Below are positions 11,460 to 21,175 of a DNA stretch of 64,000 bases, one piece after another (the first letter of the stretch is position 1; every line of letters begins with the position of its first letter). The translations under genes and the position numbers were made by a program. This DNA comes from Trichostrongylus colubriformis (Eukaryota > Nematoda > Chromadorea > Rhabditida > Trichostrongylidae). The notes beneath the pieces were generated by a model. It was not told the DNA's origin, ran no database searches, and was given only the letters and a program-made list of their open reading frames with translations. The stretch is from assembly GCA_963978905.1 (NCBI GenBank), contig OZ022257.1:19053664-19117663 (forward strand), given 5' to 3'.

Positions 11460-11990
11460 TTCATTGATGCTAAGAAGGTGGTATAGTAGCCGAAAGTGGC
11501 ACATGTGGGGATACATTGACTTCCGAGTAAGTTGCATTCGTGATACGAGATTCTTCATACGACTTCCTTCTGAATGAGAGTCAATAAAATACAAGTAAGC
11601 TAGAAGTCACTACAAGCCACATCAGCGCAGCGATGAGAAATCTCCAGAGGTCTCTCTGCATCCACATTATCTTTTCACCTCTCCACCTACTTCCAAGTAA
11701 GTGTTTGAACTAGTAGTGAAGTAGTAGTCGTAAGGGGCTTTCGGTAACTGAAGGAAAAATTTTCACATGGAATGCGTGAAACACTTTAGAGGTAGAATGG
11801 AAAAAGTAAAGAGGCAAAGGAGAGAGAGAGTGTGTGTATGGAGAGAGTGCGAGGCAGTAGGTACCAGGGTGAAGCCTCCGCTGAGGAATCCTCGACAGGG
11901 GATCATATTCAGCCCGCTGTTGGCAATGATCAATGGAATTTGTCAAGCTAAAGGTTCAAAGAGCAAAGGGGATATGTGATAGAACTGACT
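11460..11990 (-). repeat. Dispersed repeat family R, inverted copy
   Basis: Read on the minus strand it follows the order of the plus-strand copy at 10440-11130: 'CGCATTCCA', 'TTACCGAAA', 'TTTCGGCTACTATACC' and 'GAAGTGACCTTGTGG'. The inner ends of the two copies (near 11110-11150 and 11420-11460) both carry GGTATAGTACGAAA, so the symmetry continues close to the centre. Confidence 0.55.
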
Positions 11991-12757
11991 GAGTTCAAAT
12001 CCAAAACTAAAATCTTCTTTACTTATTGCACAAAAATTCGACGGAACAGAAAGCGACACCCGCAAATAGGAAACAAGGTAAAACACGTAACACGTAAAGG
12101 TATGATAAACATGGTCAGGATGATGCGAATTCAAGCTTAGGTCTGAGAAAGTAGATCTTGTTCCGGGTGAGTGAAGGGGGTGAGCCATTTAGAAAGCCCT
12201 AGGGGTAGAGGTGAACCACTGGGAAGGCCTTTCCTGAACATTGAGGTTGTGCGTGGCTTAGCAATGGTAGAGCACAACGTACCACCTTAGATGATAGAAA
12301 TCGGAGAAATGCGACTGTACCTTCGATGGTAGATCCACATCCGACCTCTATGCAGATCATGACATACTGATACTCCGACACCCATCAGTTTATTTACAGA
12401 GAGCGGTCGCTTTGCTGTATCATTCCCTAGTCACAATCACTCACTTGCAAACGGATAGACATACCAACGACTAGCAGACCGACAGACAGACGCCCAATGT
12501 AAGTCGTGTATAAGATAGATGGATTTCCTCTCTCCTTTCATTTTTCTTAGATCAAAGTTGTTAATGGAGAACGAGTTGCTATTGATCGCCACTCACGACC
12601 ACTGCTTTTTCATCTCCTGTACAAGTTGTCGCAATTTGAATCCCATAACCTTCGATCAGTCCTGATCCTCTGCAGCTACGTGCGAAGCTTGCCAAGGCAG
12701 CGTCCAGAACTTAGCGTGGTGCTTATACTGTAGAGCTGTTGATAAGCAAGCATCCTA
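11991..12757. other. Unassigned spacer
   Basis: No gene or repeat terminus recognised up to the A that precedes the Helitron at 12758. Confidence 0.35.
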
Positions 12758-12908
12758 TCCTACTATATAAAATTCGCTTAGTATGTCTGTGTGTGTTTGT
12801 CCGTCTGTCACGAAATTCATATCTCGCGTCGCAGCAAAGCTGGGACGCTGAATTTTACAAGTTATATAGGGGGTGCCAAGGGAACCCCAGCGGTGGTGGA
12901 CCGAAAGT

Positions 12909-14073
12909 GATAGCAGCTGATAAGGGCTGATAAGAAGCCTTGGAAGGCGAATGTCACCTAATCCCTTTCGCCTTTCGCGTTGATTCAAGAGCGCTGACAC
13001 TCACAGGTGTTGTGCAGGGTGGGACGGGGACATTAATGGTGGGTGACCCGCACTGATAACGGTTGATAAGATTCGATAAGAAGCGTAAAAAGGCTAGAGT
13101 CGTCAAATCGGTTTCGCTTTTCGCATTGATCCCGAGGCGTTCGTACTTACAGGTGTTTTGCGGTGCGGGACGGGGACATTAATGGTGGGTGACCCGCACT
13201 GATAACGGTTGATAAGTTTCGATAAGAAGCGTAAAAAGGCTAGAGTCGTCAAATCGGTTTCGCTTTTCGCATTGGTCCCGGAGCGTTCATACTCACAGGT
13301 GTTTTGCGCAACGGGACGGGAACATTGATGGCGGGCGATCCAAATTGGAAATGGTTGATAAGATTTGTTAAGGAGCATGAGAAGGCAATTGTCGTCGAAT
13401 TCGTTTCGCCTTTCGCGTTGATCCAGGAGCGCCGACACTCATAGCGGTTCAGCAGAGTGGGACGGGGAAATTAATGGTGGGTGACCCGCACTGATAACGG
13501 TTGATAAGATTCGATAAGAAGCGTAAAAAGGCTAGAGTCGTCAAATGCGTTTCGCTTTTCGCATTGATCCCGAGGCGTTCGTACTTACAGGTGTTTTGCG
13601 GTGCGGGACGGGGACATTAATGGTGGGTGACCCGCACTGATAACGGTTGATAAGTTTCGATAAGAAGCGTAAAAAGGCTAGAGTCGTCAAATCGGTTTCG
13701 CTTTTCGCATTGGTCCCGGAGCGTTCATACTCACATGTGTTTTGCGCAACGGGACGGGAACATTGATGGCGGGCGATCCAAATTGAAAATGGTTGATAAG
13801 ATTTGATAAGGAGCATGAGAAGGCAATTGTCGTCAAATTCGTTTCGCCTTTCGCGTTGATCCAGGAGCGCTGACACTCATAGCGGTTCAGCAGAGTGGGA
13901 CGGGGACATTAACAGTGGGTGGTCCAAACTGATAATGGTTGATAAGATTTGAATAGGAGCGTGAAAAGGGAAATGTCACTAGGGTCAGTTCGCTTTTACG
14001 GTATAGTGGAATGTTCACATTTGCAGGTGTTGTAGGGTACGGGGACCTCAATGGCACTGCCGGGGGCCCCAAT
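12909..14073 (+). repeat. 146-bp satellite array with a 3-unit higher-order repeat
   Basis: Using the motif GATAACGGTTGATAAG (or variants) as unit start, units begin at 12909, 13055, 13201, 13347, 13493, 13639, 13785 and 13931, exactly 146 bp apart. A last unit is truncated near 14074. The block 13055-13492 (three units) is repeated almost identically as 13493-13930, a 438-bp higher-order repeat. Each unit holds AAGGCTAGAGTCGTCAAAT, TTCGCTTTTCGCATTG and GGGACGGGGACATTAATGG. The two 111-codon open frames on the minus strand are a by-product of the 438-bp period. Confidence 0.9.
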
Positions 14074-14448
14074 GATAACGGCTTACAGTGGCTGATAAGA
14101 TGGTTAGGAATTAGATGCAATGAAATTCTTTACATCGCTTGATACTACTATACCACCGCTTTAGCAAAAGCGTCTGATGCTCAGTGTCACTAGATGAACA
14201 TATTTTGTTTATGTTCTGATATCACTGACCGATCTATCGACCGCTGAATTGCCTAGCGTTCCAAAAAATGGAGCATTTCTCTTGATACTGCAATCTACAT
14301 CGGTAATCATGATACGCCTATATTTGTGGTAGCAAAACAAGCGTTTCACTCGGAATCATTTTCTAATGCGATACTGGCAGCAAAACTGGGTATCGACCGC
14401 TAGACTATGTAAAATTCCAAATAGTGAAGTATGTTTACGAAAACGATA

Positions 14449-14629
14449 TATAATCCATCTCCCGAAAACTGATTGGGCGTGTCCTTCGAACTTGGGTGAA
14501 TGGCGAGAGTGAGAGTACGTGGTGAGAGTGAGGGTGTGTGGCGGGATGAGAGAATTGAGAGAGATTGATACACGTTCATACAAGTCCGTAGGACACGCCT
14601 ACTCAGTTTTTGGGAAATGGACTGTACAT
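14449..14629. mobile_element. Small MITE inside Helitron A
   Basis: The left end TATAATCCATCTCCCGAAAA and the right end (reverse complement ATGTACAGTCCATTTCCCAA) are inverted over about 40 bp, including GGCGTGTCC. The sequence CGATA flanks both sides (14444-14448 and 14630-14634). Helitron D has an uninterrupted ACGATAAGC at the matching place. A 5-bp target duplication is therefore likely. The end resembles those at 5903 and 9955 (CAGTCCATTTC). Confidence 0.55.
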
Positions 14630-15580
14630 CGATAAGCGGGATATGGATCAACCATTGATGTGTAGGAATTAGATGCTTAGCAAGTGACCAAATCGTGACC
14701 AATCGATGCAGTCCAATACAAAACTATCGATCTCTAAACCATTCAAATTCCCAATGATGACCGAAACCAGTTGGCTCGCGCACACTACTGCGTGCGATTC
14801 GTGTCGATGACGTGCAATCGGGTTTGATGCAAAGCGACTGAAGTATAGTAACACCGAAATTCTTTTTTATCACGCCATCTTCTCTGCTTCTATCCGAATA
14901 AATAGCTCAGCTAAAAGCAGAGGAAAGGAAATTTCCATTCAACTTCACAACTGTGGTCGTGCCGATCGAACTCATTTTGCACAACATCGCCATGAATCGC
15001 GCGCAGTAGTGTGCGCCCGCCAACTGGTACTATATATAATTCGCTTAGTATGTCTGTGTGTGTGTGTTTGTCCGTCTGTCACGAAATTCATATGTCGCGT
15101 CGCAGCAAAGCTGGGACGCTAAATTTTGCAAGTGATGTAGGGGATGGCAAGGGGACACTAATGGTTGTGGGCCGAACGTGATAGCAACTGATAAGGGCTG
15201 ATAAGGAGCCTCGGAAGGCAAATGTCGCCAAATCCGTTTTGCCTTACGCGTTGATCTAAGAACGCTGACACCCACAGGTGTTTAGCAGGGTGGGTCGGGG
15301 ACATTAATGGTGGGTGACCCGCACTGATAACGGTTGATAAGATTCGATGAGGAGCGTAAAAAGGCTAGAGTCGTCAAATCCGTTTCACCTTTCAAGTTGA
15401 TCCAAGGGCGCCAACATTCAAAGGTGTTTTGCGGGATTGGCCGGGAACATTAATGGTGGGTGATCCAGCTTGATAACGGTTGATAAGATTTGATAAGGAG
15501 CGTAAAAAGGCTAGAGTCGTCAAATCCGTTTCGCTTTTCTCATTGGTCCCGGAGCGTTCATACCCACAAGTGTTTTTCGA

Positions 15581-15916
15581 TGCACCATAAAAATGCTCTT
15601 CGGCGGTGAATCCAACAATTTATTAATACACAACCAATATCGAACGCAACACCGGTGGGAGTTACCTCAAACTTGGGTAATTAAACAATGGGCTAGTAAC
15701 AAAACACTAAAAATAAAATGGAAAAATGGCGACCCCGGGGACCACCCTCGGTTTAAATACCCCCAAGGGTTCAAAGAACGAAGTTCAGGCGGGTTGCGCG
15801 CCTTTTTTCCTGGAGGTTTTCACGTTTCCTGGCGGTTGTCACGTTTTTCCCGCCTTACCACCCTGGTTGTTACGGTCACCCCCCAGGCCTCCCAGGTCGC
15901 ATCGATCGCTGCGACA
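15581..15916 (-). repeat. 3' LTR of the BEL/Pao element
   Basis: Almost identical to 23213-23549. On the element's strand it starts TGTCGCAGCGATCGATGCGA and ends ATGGTGCA. The exact outer edge is uncertain by up to 3 bp because CG(A) before it is shared by both copies. The third ORF runs into this LTR and stops at 15839. No strong polypurine tract is seen just upstream (15917-15940). Confidence 0.9.
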
Positions 15917-17248
15917 TTCCGGGCCCTCAAAGGGGAGGGAGCTCTCCTCCAAGCTTCGTCTGATCGCGGTAAGCTCTTCTTGGGTCCGTTCGATCTCCTC
16001 GGTCAAGTGTCTTATCTCGTTGTTGATCCTCTCAATGATGTCTGGCTTGTCGCATACGGCGGAATGATGGTTAGTTTTTCCGCAGTGATAGCATTTCGTC
16101 CAAATTTTAGTGCAACCGGTCCCAGTACATCCGACTTCGAGGCATTTTTGGCATCGGCGTTCAACGGTGAGGAGTCTTTTTCTTTCTTTGCTGTCTCGTA
16201 CGTGGCGGCATGAATCGCTGTAGAGGCTTCCTGGTGCTTTGCAGAAGACACATTTCATTCTACCTTCGGTTGATCGGTACACGCCGGTGACGAACTTCCT
16301 CGGCTTGTACGGTCCACGATTACCCCGTAGTGACTCAACTGTCATCTCCATTTCTCGGACCTTCTCTTCGAGCGCCTTTTCCTGCGCTTTCAGAGTTGCT
16401 CGGTCTTTGGTGGCGCAATCACTCCCTCGTGCTTCTGGAAGTGCGTGGCCCTCCGCATCTGAAAAGTCCATCGGCTCTTCATCTTGCATTGATTCTTGGC
16501 TGCGTCGTTTCTTCTCGAACGTCTCTTCTTTCAAATGTCCTGCGGGCGGGGTTTCAATCTTCCGTACCATTTCTTCGATGGCGCTTTTCAGAGAATCTAT
16601 CGACTCCGTAATCTTCGCTTGGCTGGACTCTTGAAGATCCTTCTCTTCGCTTTGGAGCGTGGCTCTTCTGGCATGAATGGCGGCTTTCGCATTGCTGATT
16701 GAGTTCAGCTGGTCTTCAATGATTCGTTCCATCGTGGTTTGCTTGATGATCATCTCTCGCTTTTTCCCTTCGATGTCGACATAGCTCTGCTTGAGTTCGA
16801 GCATCGCCTCCCACTTCTCGGTGGATGATTTCCCCGTGGCTATGAGGATGGGTGCAACCGCATGGAGGGTTCTGAGACATTGTCTCAGATGGAGGTAACG
16901 AAGTTCGTAATTTTCCGCCCTAAGCTCCAAAATATGTGCCTCTCTTAAGAGATCTTTCGCCGGGTCAGGGGACTTTGAGAGTACGGATACATCATGGTGA
17001 AGCTGGTCAACAATCGATATATACATCATGGTATCACGGCTCTTCGACACGATTCGCTGTAGAAGATCTGTTGACGACATCAGCTTGGGAAGTGCCGCGC
17101 GGAGTCGTTTTAGTTCTCGCTTTGTTTTTCGCAGTTCCTCTCGCACATTATTGATGTCGGCGTACATGACTGGAATTGCACTTGAATTACCATTTCGCAC
17201 AGTATTTACGGGGCACTTGCTTGATCTCCTTGCTAATCGCTTTTGCAA
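15839..17248 (-). CDS. BEL/Pao third ORF: coiled-coil protein with gag-like zinc array
   Basis: A 469-codon ORF lies downstream of pol, where some BEL elements carry env, but it shows no signal peptide or membrane segment. Residues about 30-230 are rich in heptad-like charged and leucine pattern (coiled coil). Residues about 333-399 hold three Cys clusters: CVFC...SDSC, CQKCLEVGCTGTGC and CYHCGKTNHHSAVC. The last fits the C-X2-C-X4-H-X4-C zinc knuckle. Spacing of the three clusters parallels the array of this element's own gag (residues 354-417). A second helical stretch follows at 402-435. An alternative start is Met28 (17167). It is probably a nucleic-acid-binding accessory protein derived from gag; that function is inference. 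Confidence 0.75.
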   Translation of the reverse strand: MQKRLARRSSKCPVNTVRNGNSSAIPVMYADINNVREELRKTKRELKRLRAALPKLMSSTDLLQRIVSKSRDTMMYISIVDQLHHDVSVLSKSPDPAKDLLREAHILELRAENYELRYLHLRQCLRTLHAVAPILIATGKSSTEKWEAMLELKQSYVDIEGKKREMIIKQTTMERIIEDQLNSISNAKAAIHARRATLQSEEKDLQESSQAKITESIDSLKSAIEEMVRKIETPPAGHLKEETFEKKRRSQESMQDEEPMDFSDAEGHALPEARGSDCATKDRATLKAQEKALEEKVREMEMTVESLRGNRGPYKPRKFVTGVYRSTEGRMKCVFCKAPGSLYSDSCRHVRDSKERKRLLTVERRCQKCLEVGCTGTGCTKIWTKCYHCGKTNHHSAVCDKPDIIERINNEIRHLTEEIERTQEELTAIRRSLEESSLPFEGPECRSDRCDLGGLGGDRNNQGGKAGKT

Positions 17249-17488
17249 AATCGCTTATTTGCGAATGTTGAAGGATGATTGCAGAGCTTCTGGCGCTGTT
17301 TGCACGTTTGGATATTGCTGTACTGGTTTGTAATGATCGCTTTTGCATGAGTTGTTGTTTGTGATGAAACTCGAACTATTACTTGCTTGAGATCTTTTGC
17401 TTGAGATAGATGAGGTCAGATCCATATATTTTAGCGCTATGTTAGGTTGCTTGATGTAAATTGGAAAGGTTAGGTTTGCATGAAGAAG

Positions 17489-20400
17489 CTATTCCTCGTA
17501 ACGAACCTGTCCTTTTTGTCGAAAGTTGTATCGCACAGTATCTCGCAAATCTGATGCTGGATTGAATTGAGATTCGTCAGGTAGTTGTGGTTGCCCTCGC
17601 TCTTTACTCGCGTTACCGTTTTGCTCGAGCTCTAAAGGAACAATGAGGTTCACTGGTCTACTTATTGTTCTGCCAGTTGCTGTGATCAATTTCGCTTCAC
17701 GAATCGCACCGTCATTACCTGGCTGTATTTCTACTATGCGTGCTAATCGCCATTCATTTGGCGTCAGTATGTGGTCTACGAGAAGCACTACAGTGCCAAC
17801 TTGGGGTTGTATTGGGTTGTTTTGCCTTCCCGACAACCACTTGCGGTGGTGTTCTCGTAGACTCAGTAGATACTCATTATGCCATATCTGCCATGCCTTT
17901 TGAGTTATCGCATAAGATGATTGCAACGCCTTCTCTGCTTGTTTCCTTGTTTCTAGGGCGCCCCGGAGAGACGACGGAAGGTATTCTGGATCTTCGGTTA
18001 ACTCTGCGGCCGTCTCTAGGGGGTAGCTGATAACCATGTCTTTTTGAACAAAGTCTACAGGTCGCAATGGTGTCAAGTGCTCGAGCTCGACTTCTTGATA
18101 TGTCAATGGTCGTGAATTTAGGTTCGCTTCAATCTCTGTGATTATTGTGGTGAGGCTGTCCATGTTCATGACGGCTCTTCCTAAAGCCTTGTACAGCGCA
18201 TGTTTGATTGATTGAATGAGCCTCTCATAGAATCCCCCTTGCCAAGGTGCATATGGGGTTATGTGTTTCCATTCTATTTGATTGTTTGCAATGATCGGTA
18301 AGGATTTCGCATTTTCAATCGTACTTTTGAGGATTTCTGCGCTCAGTATGAAAGTAGGGGCGTTATCGCATGTAATGGTGCGTGGAACTCCTCGCCGTGA
18401 GAAAAACCGTCTTAGAGCGTTGATGAATGCCTCCGTTCCCATGTCTCTCACCACTTCTAAGTGGATCAAGCGGGTGACTGCGCAAGTGAAAATGGTTCCG
18501 TACACTTTTGTTGTAATGGTTCCCTCTTTAACCTTGGGCAAGTCAAAGAAGTCTAAGCCAATGTGTTCAAATGGCCTACTTTGTTGCACTCTTCGCTTCG
18601 GTAGGTCCGGCATGGGTGGATAAGCATATGGTGATGCATTGAATCGTCTACAGCGCACACATCCTTGCACAAATTTCCGTACTTTTTGTCGCAGTTGCGG
18701 GATCCAATACTCCGATCTTACGGTTGCCATTGTGTGGGCCACCCCGCTATGGTATCTGCCATGGGCATGCTGGATGATTAGATTTGCAATTTCTGATTTC
18801 GGTGCAATGAGAATGGGAAACTTGGCTGGTTCATCTAACGTGGATAGTGCGAGTCTTCCTCTCGCTCTCCAAAGTCCATTCGAATCTTTGATTAGTTTCA
18901 ATGTATTGTCCATGGACTTGATGTATTCATCGGAGAAAGTGTTTTGATGTAGTTTGATTAAGGTGGTTTTAGCAAGGTTAATTTCTGCACCCGTAAGTGC
19001 TGTTCCTTCTTGACCATCGCTTTGCAACCCAGAAAGACTAGCATCGATTTTCTTTCTACTTGGAGTGCATAGACGTTGTAGTAGATTACTCACAAAGCGC
19101 AGCACCCACGCCATGGTTCTCTGAGCTTTCAGTAAGGAGCTATGTCGGTTCCAGGGAAACGAGTCCGACTCACTCTGTGTGAACGTAGCACACACATTTG
19201 CTTCCTGGGTAGCTTCTACGCTGTCGATAGTGCAGAGAGAGTGATACCACTCGCTGATTGGTTTATGTAGCAACTCTGGTCCTGACCACCAGTAATGGTC
19301 AATCATCTCGTGCTTGGATAGCCCTCTGGTCCCTGCGTCGGCCGGGTTGCTGTCGCTTGGTATATAACCATACCTCACTTTTATTCCCATTTCTTTTATG
19401 GCGCCATCCATATCACTTATTTCTTTTATACGATTGTTGACAAAGCGCCCTAAATTGCTCTGATATGGATTCTTTTTTATCCAACCCAGCGCAATTTGAG
19501 AATCAGAGAAGAATATCACTTCTTCAATTGTGCACCCTTGCCTTGGCAGAGCGTTGAGGACTGAACGAGCTAGTCTAGAAGCCATAGCTAATGCACTCAT
19601 CTCGAGTTTTGGCATGGTTGTTTGTACTTTCAAAGGTGATAGCCTTGATTTTGCCATGAGTAGGGATGGAGTGCCTTCTGATACTATGTATGCGCACGTC
19701 GCCATCGCAATTTCGCTCGCATCCGAGAAAAGAACTAGATTATTCGTTGTTGATGTTGTGATATACCGTGAGCACTTCTTACTGAAGTCGCTTGCATTTT
19801 GCATAATTTTTTCCCATTGCTCTTGATGTTGCCATGATAACTGCTCGTCCCAAGAATAGTTGTGCTTCCATAATCTTTGCTGGAATTGCTTTGGCAAGAT
19901 CATCAAGGGGACTAGCCATCCTAACGGGTCGTAAACGGATGCTATTTGTTGAGTCACTGTTCGCTTTGTTATCGTTGTTGTCAGTGGGAATTTGCAGTGG
20001 ATGTGAAGTGAATCTTCCTGTGCACTCCAGGAAATCCCCAGTACTTTTTGAGTTGCTGTCTTTGCGCATTTTGCGGATGGAATAACTGTTTCGATGTAGT
20101 TAGTGTTCGATAGGAATTCGCGCAAGTTCATTCCCATTTCGTCAAAAATGTTGCATGCTGCACGCGACTTGAACGCTAACTCTTGAGGAGTATCCCCACC
20201 CAAGATCAGGTTGTCCACATATAAATTGTCTTTGATTTCTTGGGCCAGTGCTTCGTCTTTTACGGCATTTCGCGGATGGAAGCGCACGGTGCCTGCTAAA
20301 AGAAAGGGAGATGCGTTCAGCCCAAATGGGACTCTGGTGAATCGCATACATATAAGATTGTCGCCCTCAGGTGGTAATTTGATGTCTCGCACCCACAGGA

Positions 20401-21175
20401 ATCGAGTTGCGTCCCTGTCCGTCTCGTTAAGGCGGACTTGCAAAAATGCTTTTTCAACGTCAGAGATTGAAACATACGGTTTCAATCTGAATCGCAAAAG
20501 CATCCCGTAAAGATCGGGTAGTAATGTCGGTCCTTGGTGGAGTATTTCGTTAAGTGACGGGCAACCCTTGTAATGTGAGGCCGCGTCGAACACTATACGC
20601 AGCTTGGTAGTTGTTTTTTGAGGCGTCACAACTGCTTGATGTGGCAGGTAGTGCACCAAGCCCGTGGAGGGGTTTCCCTTGGGAACAATCTCTATTATTC
20701 CCATTCGCAGTTGTTCTGTGAAGACCGCATTGTATTGCTCGAGTAGGTCGGGATGTTCTCGAAGTTTGGCTGTGACCCTTATAAGCCTTCGCTGTGCCAA
20801 TTTGTAATTATCTGGTAGGCCAAGGGAGGTATGGTGACCCTTGAATGGTAATCGCACGTAGTACCCATCTTTGCGTTTTTCTATGGTATTTTCGAAGAAC
20901 TCGTGTACCTTTTTTGCTTCCCTAGCGCGTTCTACTTTTGTGGGACTCCAGTATTCCTCCGTTGCCCTCAGATCATTATCCCAGTACTCCCTGTCCTCTA
21001 TTGGCGTTTCATTTTGGGATTGAAAAAGAAGGTCACAGTCGCTTTCCACCAGATTGCACGTCCCATTAGTACCCTGCTTGTCCTCTGAATCCCTTTGACC
21101 CGTGAGTAGGTAGCCTAGGCGTGAGGGAATGATTCGCAGTCCTGAGGGCAGGGTATTTCGGTGTATTCCTTGCAA
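17489..21175 (-). CDS. pol: BEL/Pao pol: RT, RNase H, integrase
   Basis: An open frame of about 1228 codons. A conserved LPSGLRIIPSRLGYLLTGQ linker (residues 9-27) is followed by RT with SDVEKAF (about 238) and YVDN (319-322), a usual BEL/Pao variant of YVDD. The RNase H region has FSDAS (483), PKLE (522) and FFSDSQ (555). The integrase has an H-H-C-C zinc finger (HAHGRYH near 803, CVRC near 839-842) and a core with GLDFF (873), TCDNAP (935) and GGFYE (980). A C-terminal DUF5641-like segment follows (about 1105-1185). The first codon of the frame is TTG, not ATG, and the frame is -1 relative to gag with about 80 bp of overlap. It must be reached by frameshifting, or the two frames were separated by mutation. 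All catalytic residues I checked are present. Confidence 0.92.
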   Translation of the reverse strand: MQGIHRNTLPSGLRIIPSRLGYLLTGQRDSEDKQGTNGTCNLVESDCDLLFQSQNETPIEDREYWDNDLRATEEYWSPTKVERAREAKKVHEFFENTIEKRKDGYYVRLPFKGHHTSLGLPDNYKLAQRRLIRVTAKLREHPDLLEQYNAVFTEQLRMGIIEIVPKGNPSTGLVHYLPHQAVVTPQKTTTKLRIVFDAASHYKGCPSLNEILHQGPTLLPDLYGMLLRFRLKPYVSISDVEKAFLQVRLNETDRDATRFLWVRDIKLPPEGDNLICMRFTRVPFGLNASPFLLAGTVRFHPRNAVKDEALAQEIKDNLYVDNLILGGDTPQELAFKSRAACNIFDEMGMNLREFLSNTNYIETVIPSAKCAKTATQKVLGISWSAQEDSLHIHCKFPLTTTITKRTVTQQIASVYDPLGWLVPLMILPKQFQQRLWKHNYSWDEQLSWQHQEQWEKIMQNASDFSKKCSRYITTSTTNNLVLFSDASEIAMATCAYIVSEGTPSLLMAKSRLSPLKVQTTMPKLEMSALAMASRLARSVLNALPRQGCTIEEVIFFSDSQIALGWIKKNPYQSNLGRFVNNRIKEISDMDGAIKEMGIKVRYGYIPSDSNPADAGTRGLSKHEMIDHYWWSGPELLHKPISEWYHSLCTIDSVEATQEANVCATFTQSESDSFPWNRHSSLLKAQRTMAWVLRFVSNLLQRLCTPSRKKIDASLSGLQSDGQEGTALTGAEINLAKTTLIKLHQNTFSDEYIKSMDNTLKLIKDSNGLWRARGRLALSTLDEPAKFPILIAPKSEIANLIIQHAHGRYHSGVAHTMATVRSEYWIPQLRQKVRKFVQGCVRCRRFNASPYAYPPMPDLPKRRVQQSRPFEHIGLDFFDLPKVKEGTITTKVYGTIFTCAVTRLIHLEVVRDMGTEAFINALRRFFSRRGVPRTITCDNAPTFILSAEILKSTIENAKSLPIIANNQIEWKHITPYAPWQGGFYERLIQSIKHALYKALGRAVMNMDSLTTIITEIEANLNSRPLTYQEVELEHLTPLRPVDFVQKDMVISYPLETAAELTEDPEYLPSSLRGALETRKQAEKALQSSYAITQKAWQIWHNEYLLSLREHHRKWLSGRQNNPIQPQVGTVVLLVDHILTPNEWRLARIVEIQPGNDGAIREAKLITATGRTISRPVNLIVPLELEQNGNASKERGQPQLPDESQFNPASDLRDTVRYNFRQKGQVRYEE

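Larger units (their letters stand above)
12758..15027 (+). mobile_element. Helitron A (non-autonomous, satellite-bearing)
   Basis: The element starts after an A with TCCTACTATATAAAATTCGC, then a GTGTG run and TCACGAAATTCATATCTCGC. It ends with a hairpin GCGCA-GTAGTG-TGCGC followed by CCGCCAACTGG and a T. A|TC...CTRR|T with a 3' hairpin is the known Helitron signature. The middle is an array of 146-bp satellite units, and the 3' part carries a module shared with copies B, C and D ('TATCGACCGCT', 'CTAGCGTTCC'). No Rep/helicase coding is present. A small MITE interrupts the 3' part. Confidence 0.75.

Noticed and set aside
13103..13876. Two near-identical 111-codon open frames on the minus strand
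   Set aside because: They are offset by 438 bp, exactly three 146-bp satellite units; openness is explained by the repeat, and other arrays of the same satellite do not keep the frame.
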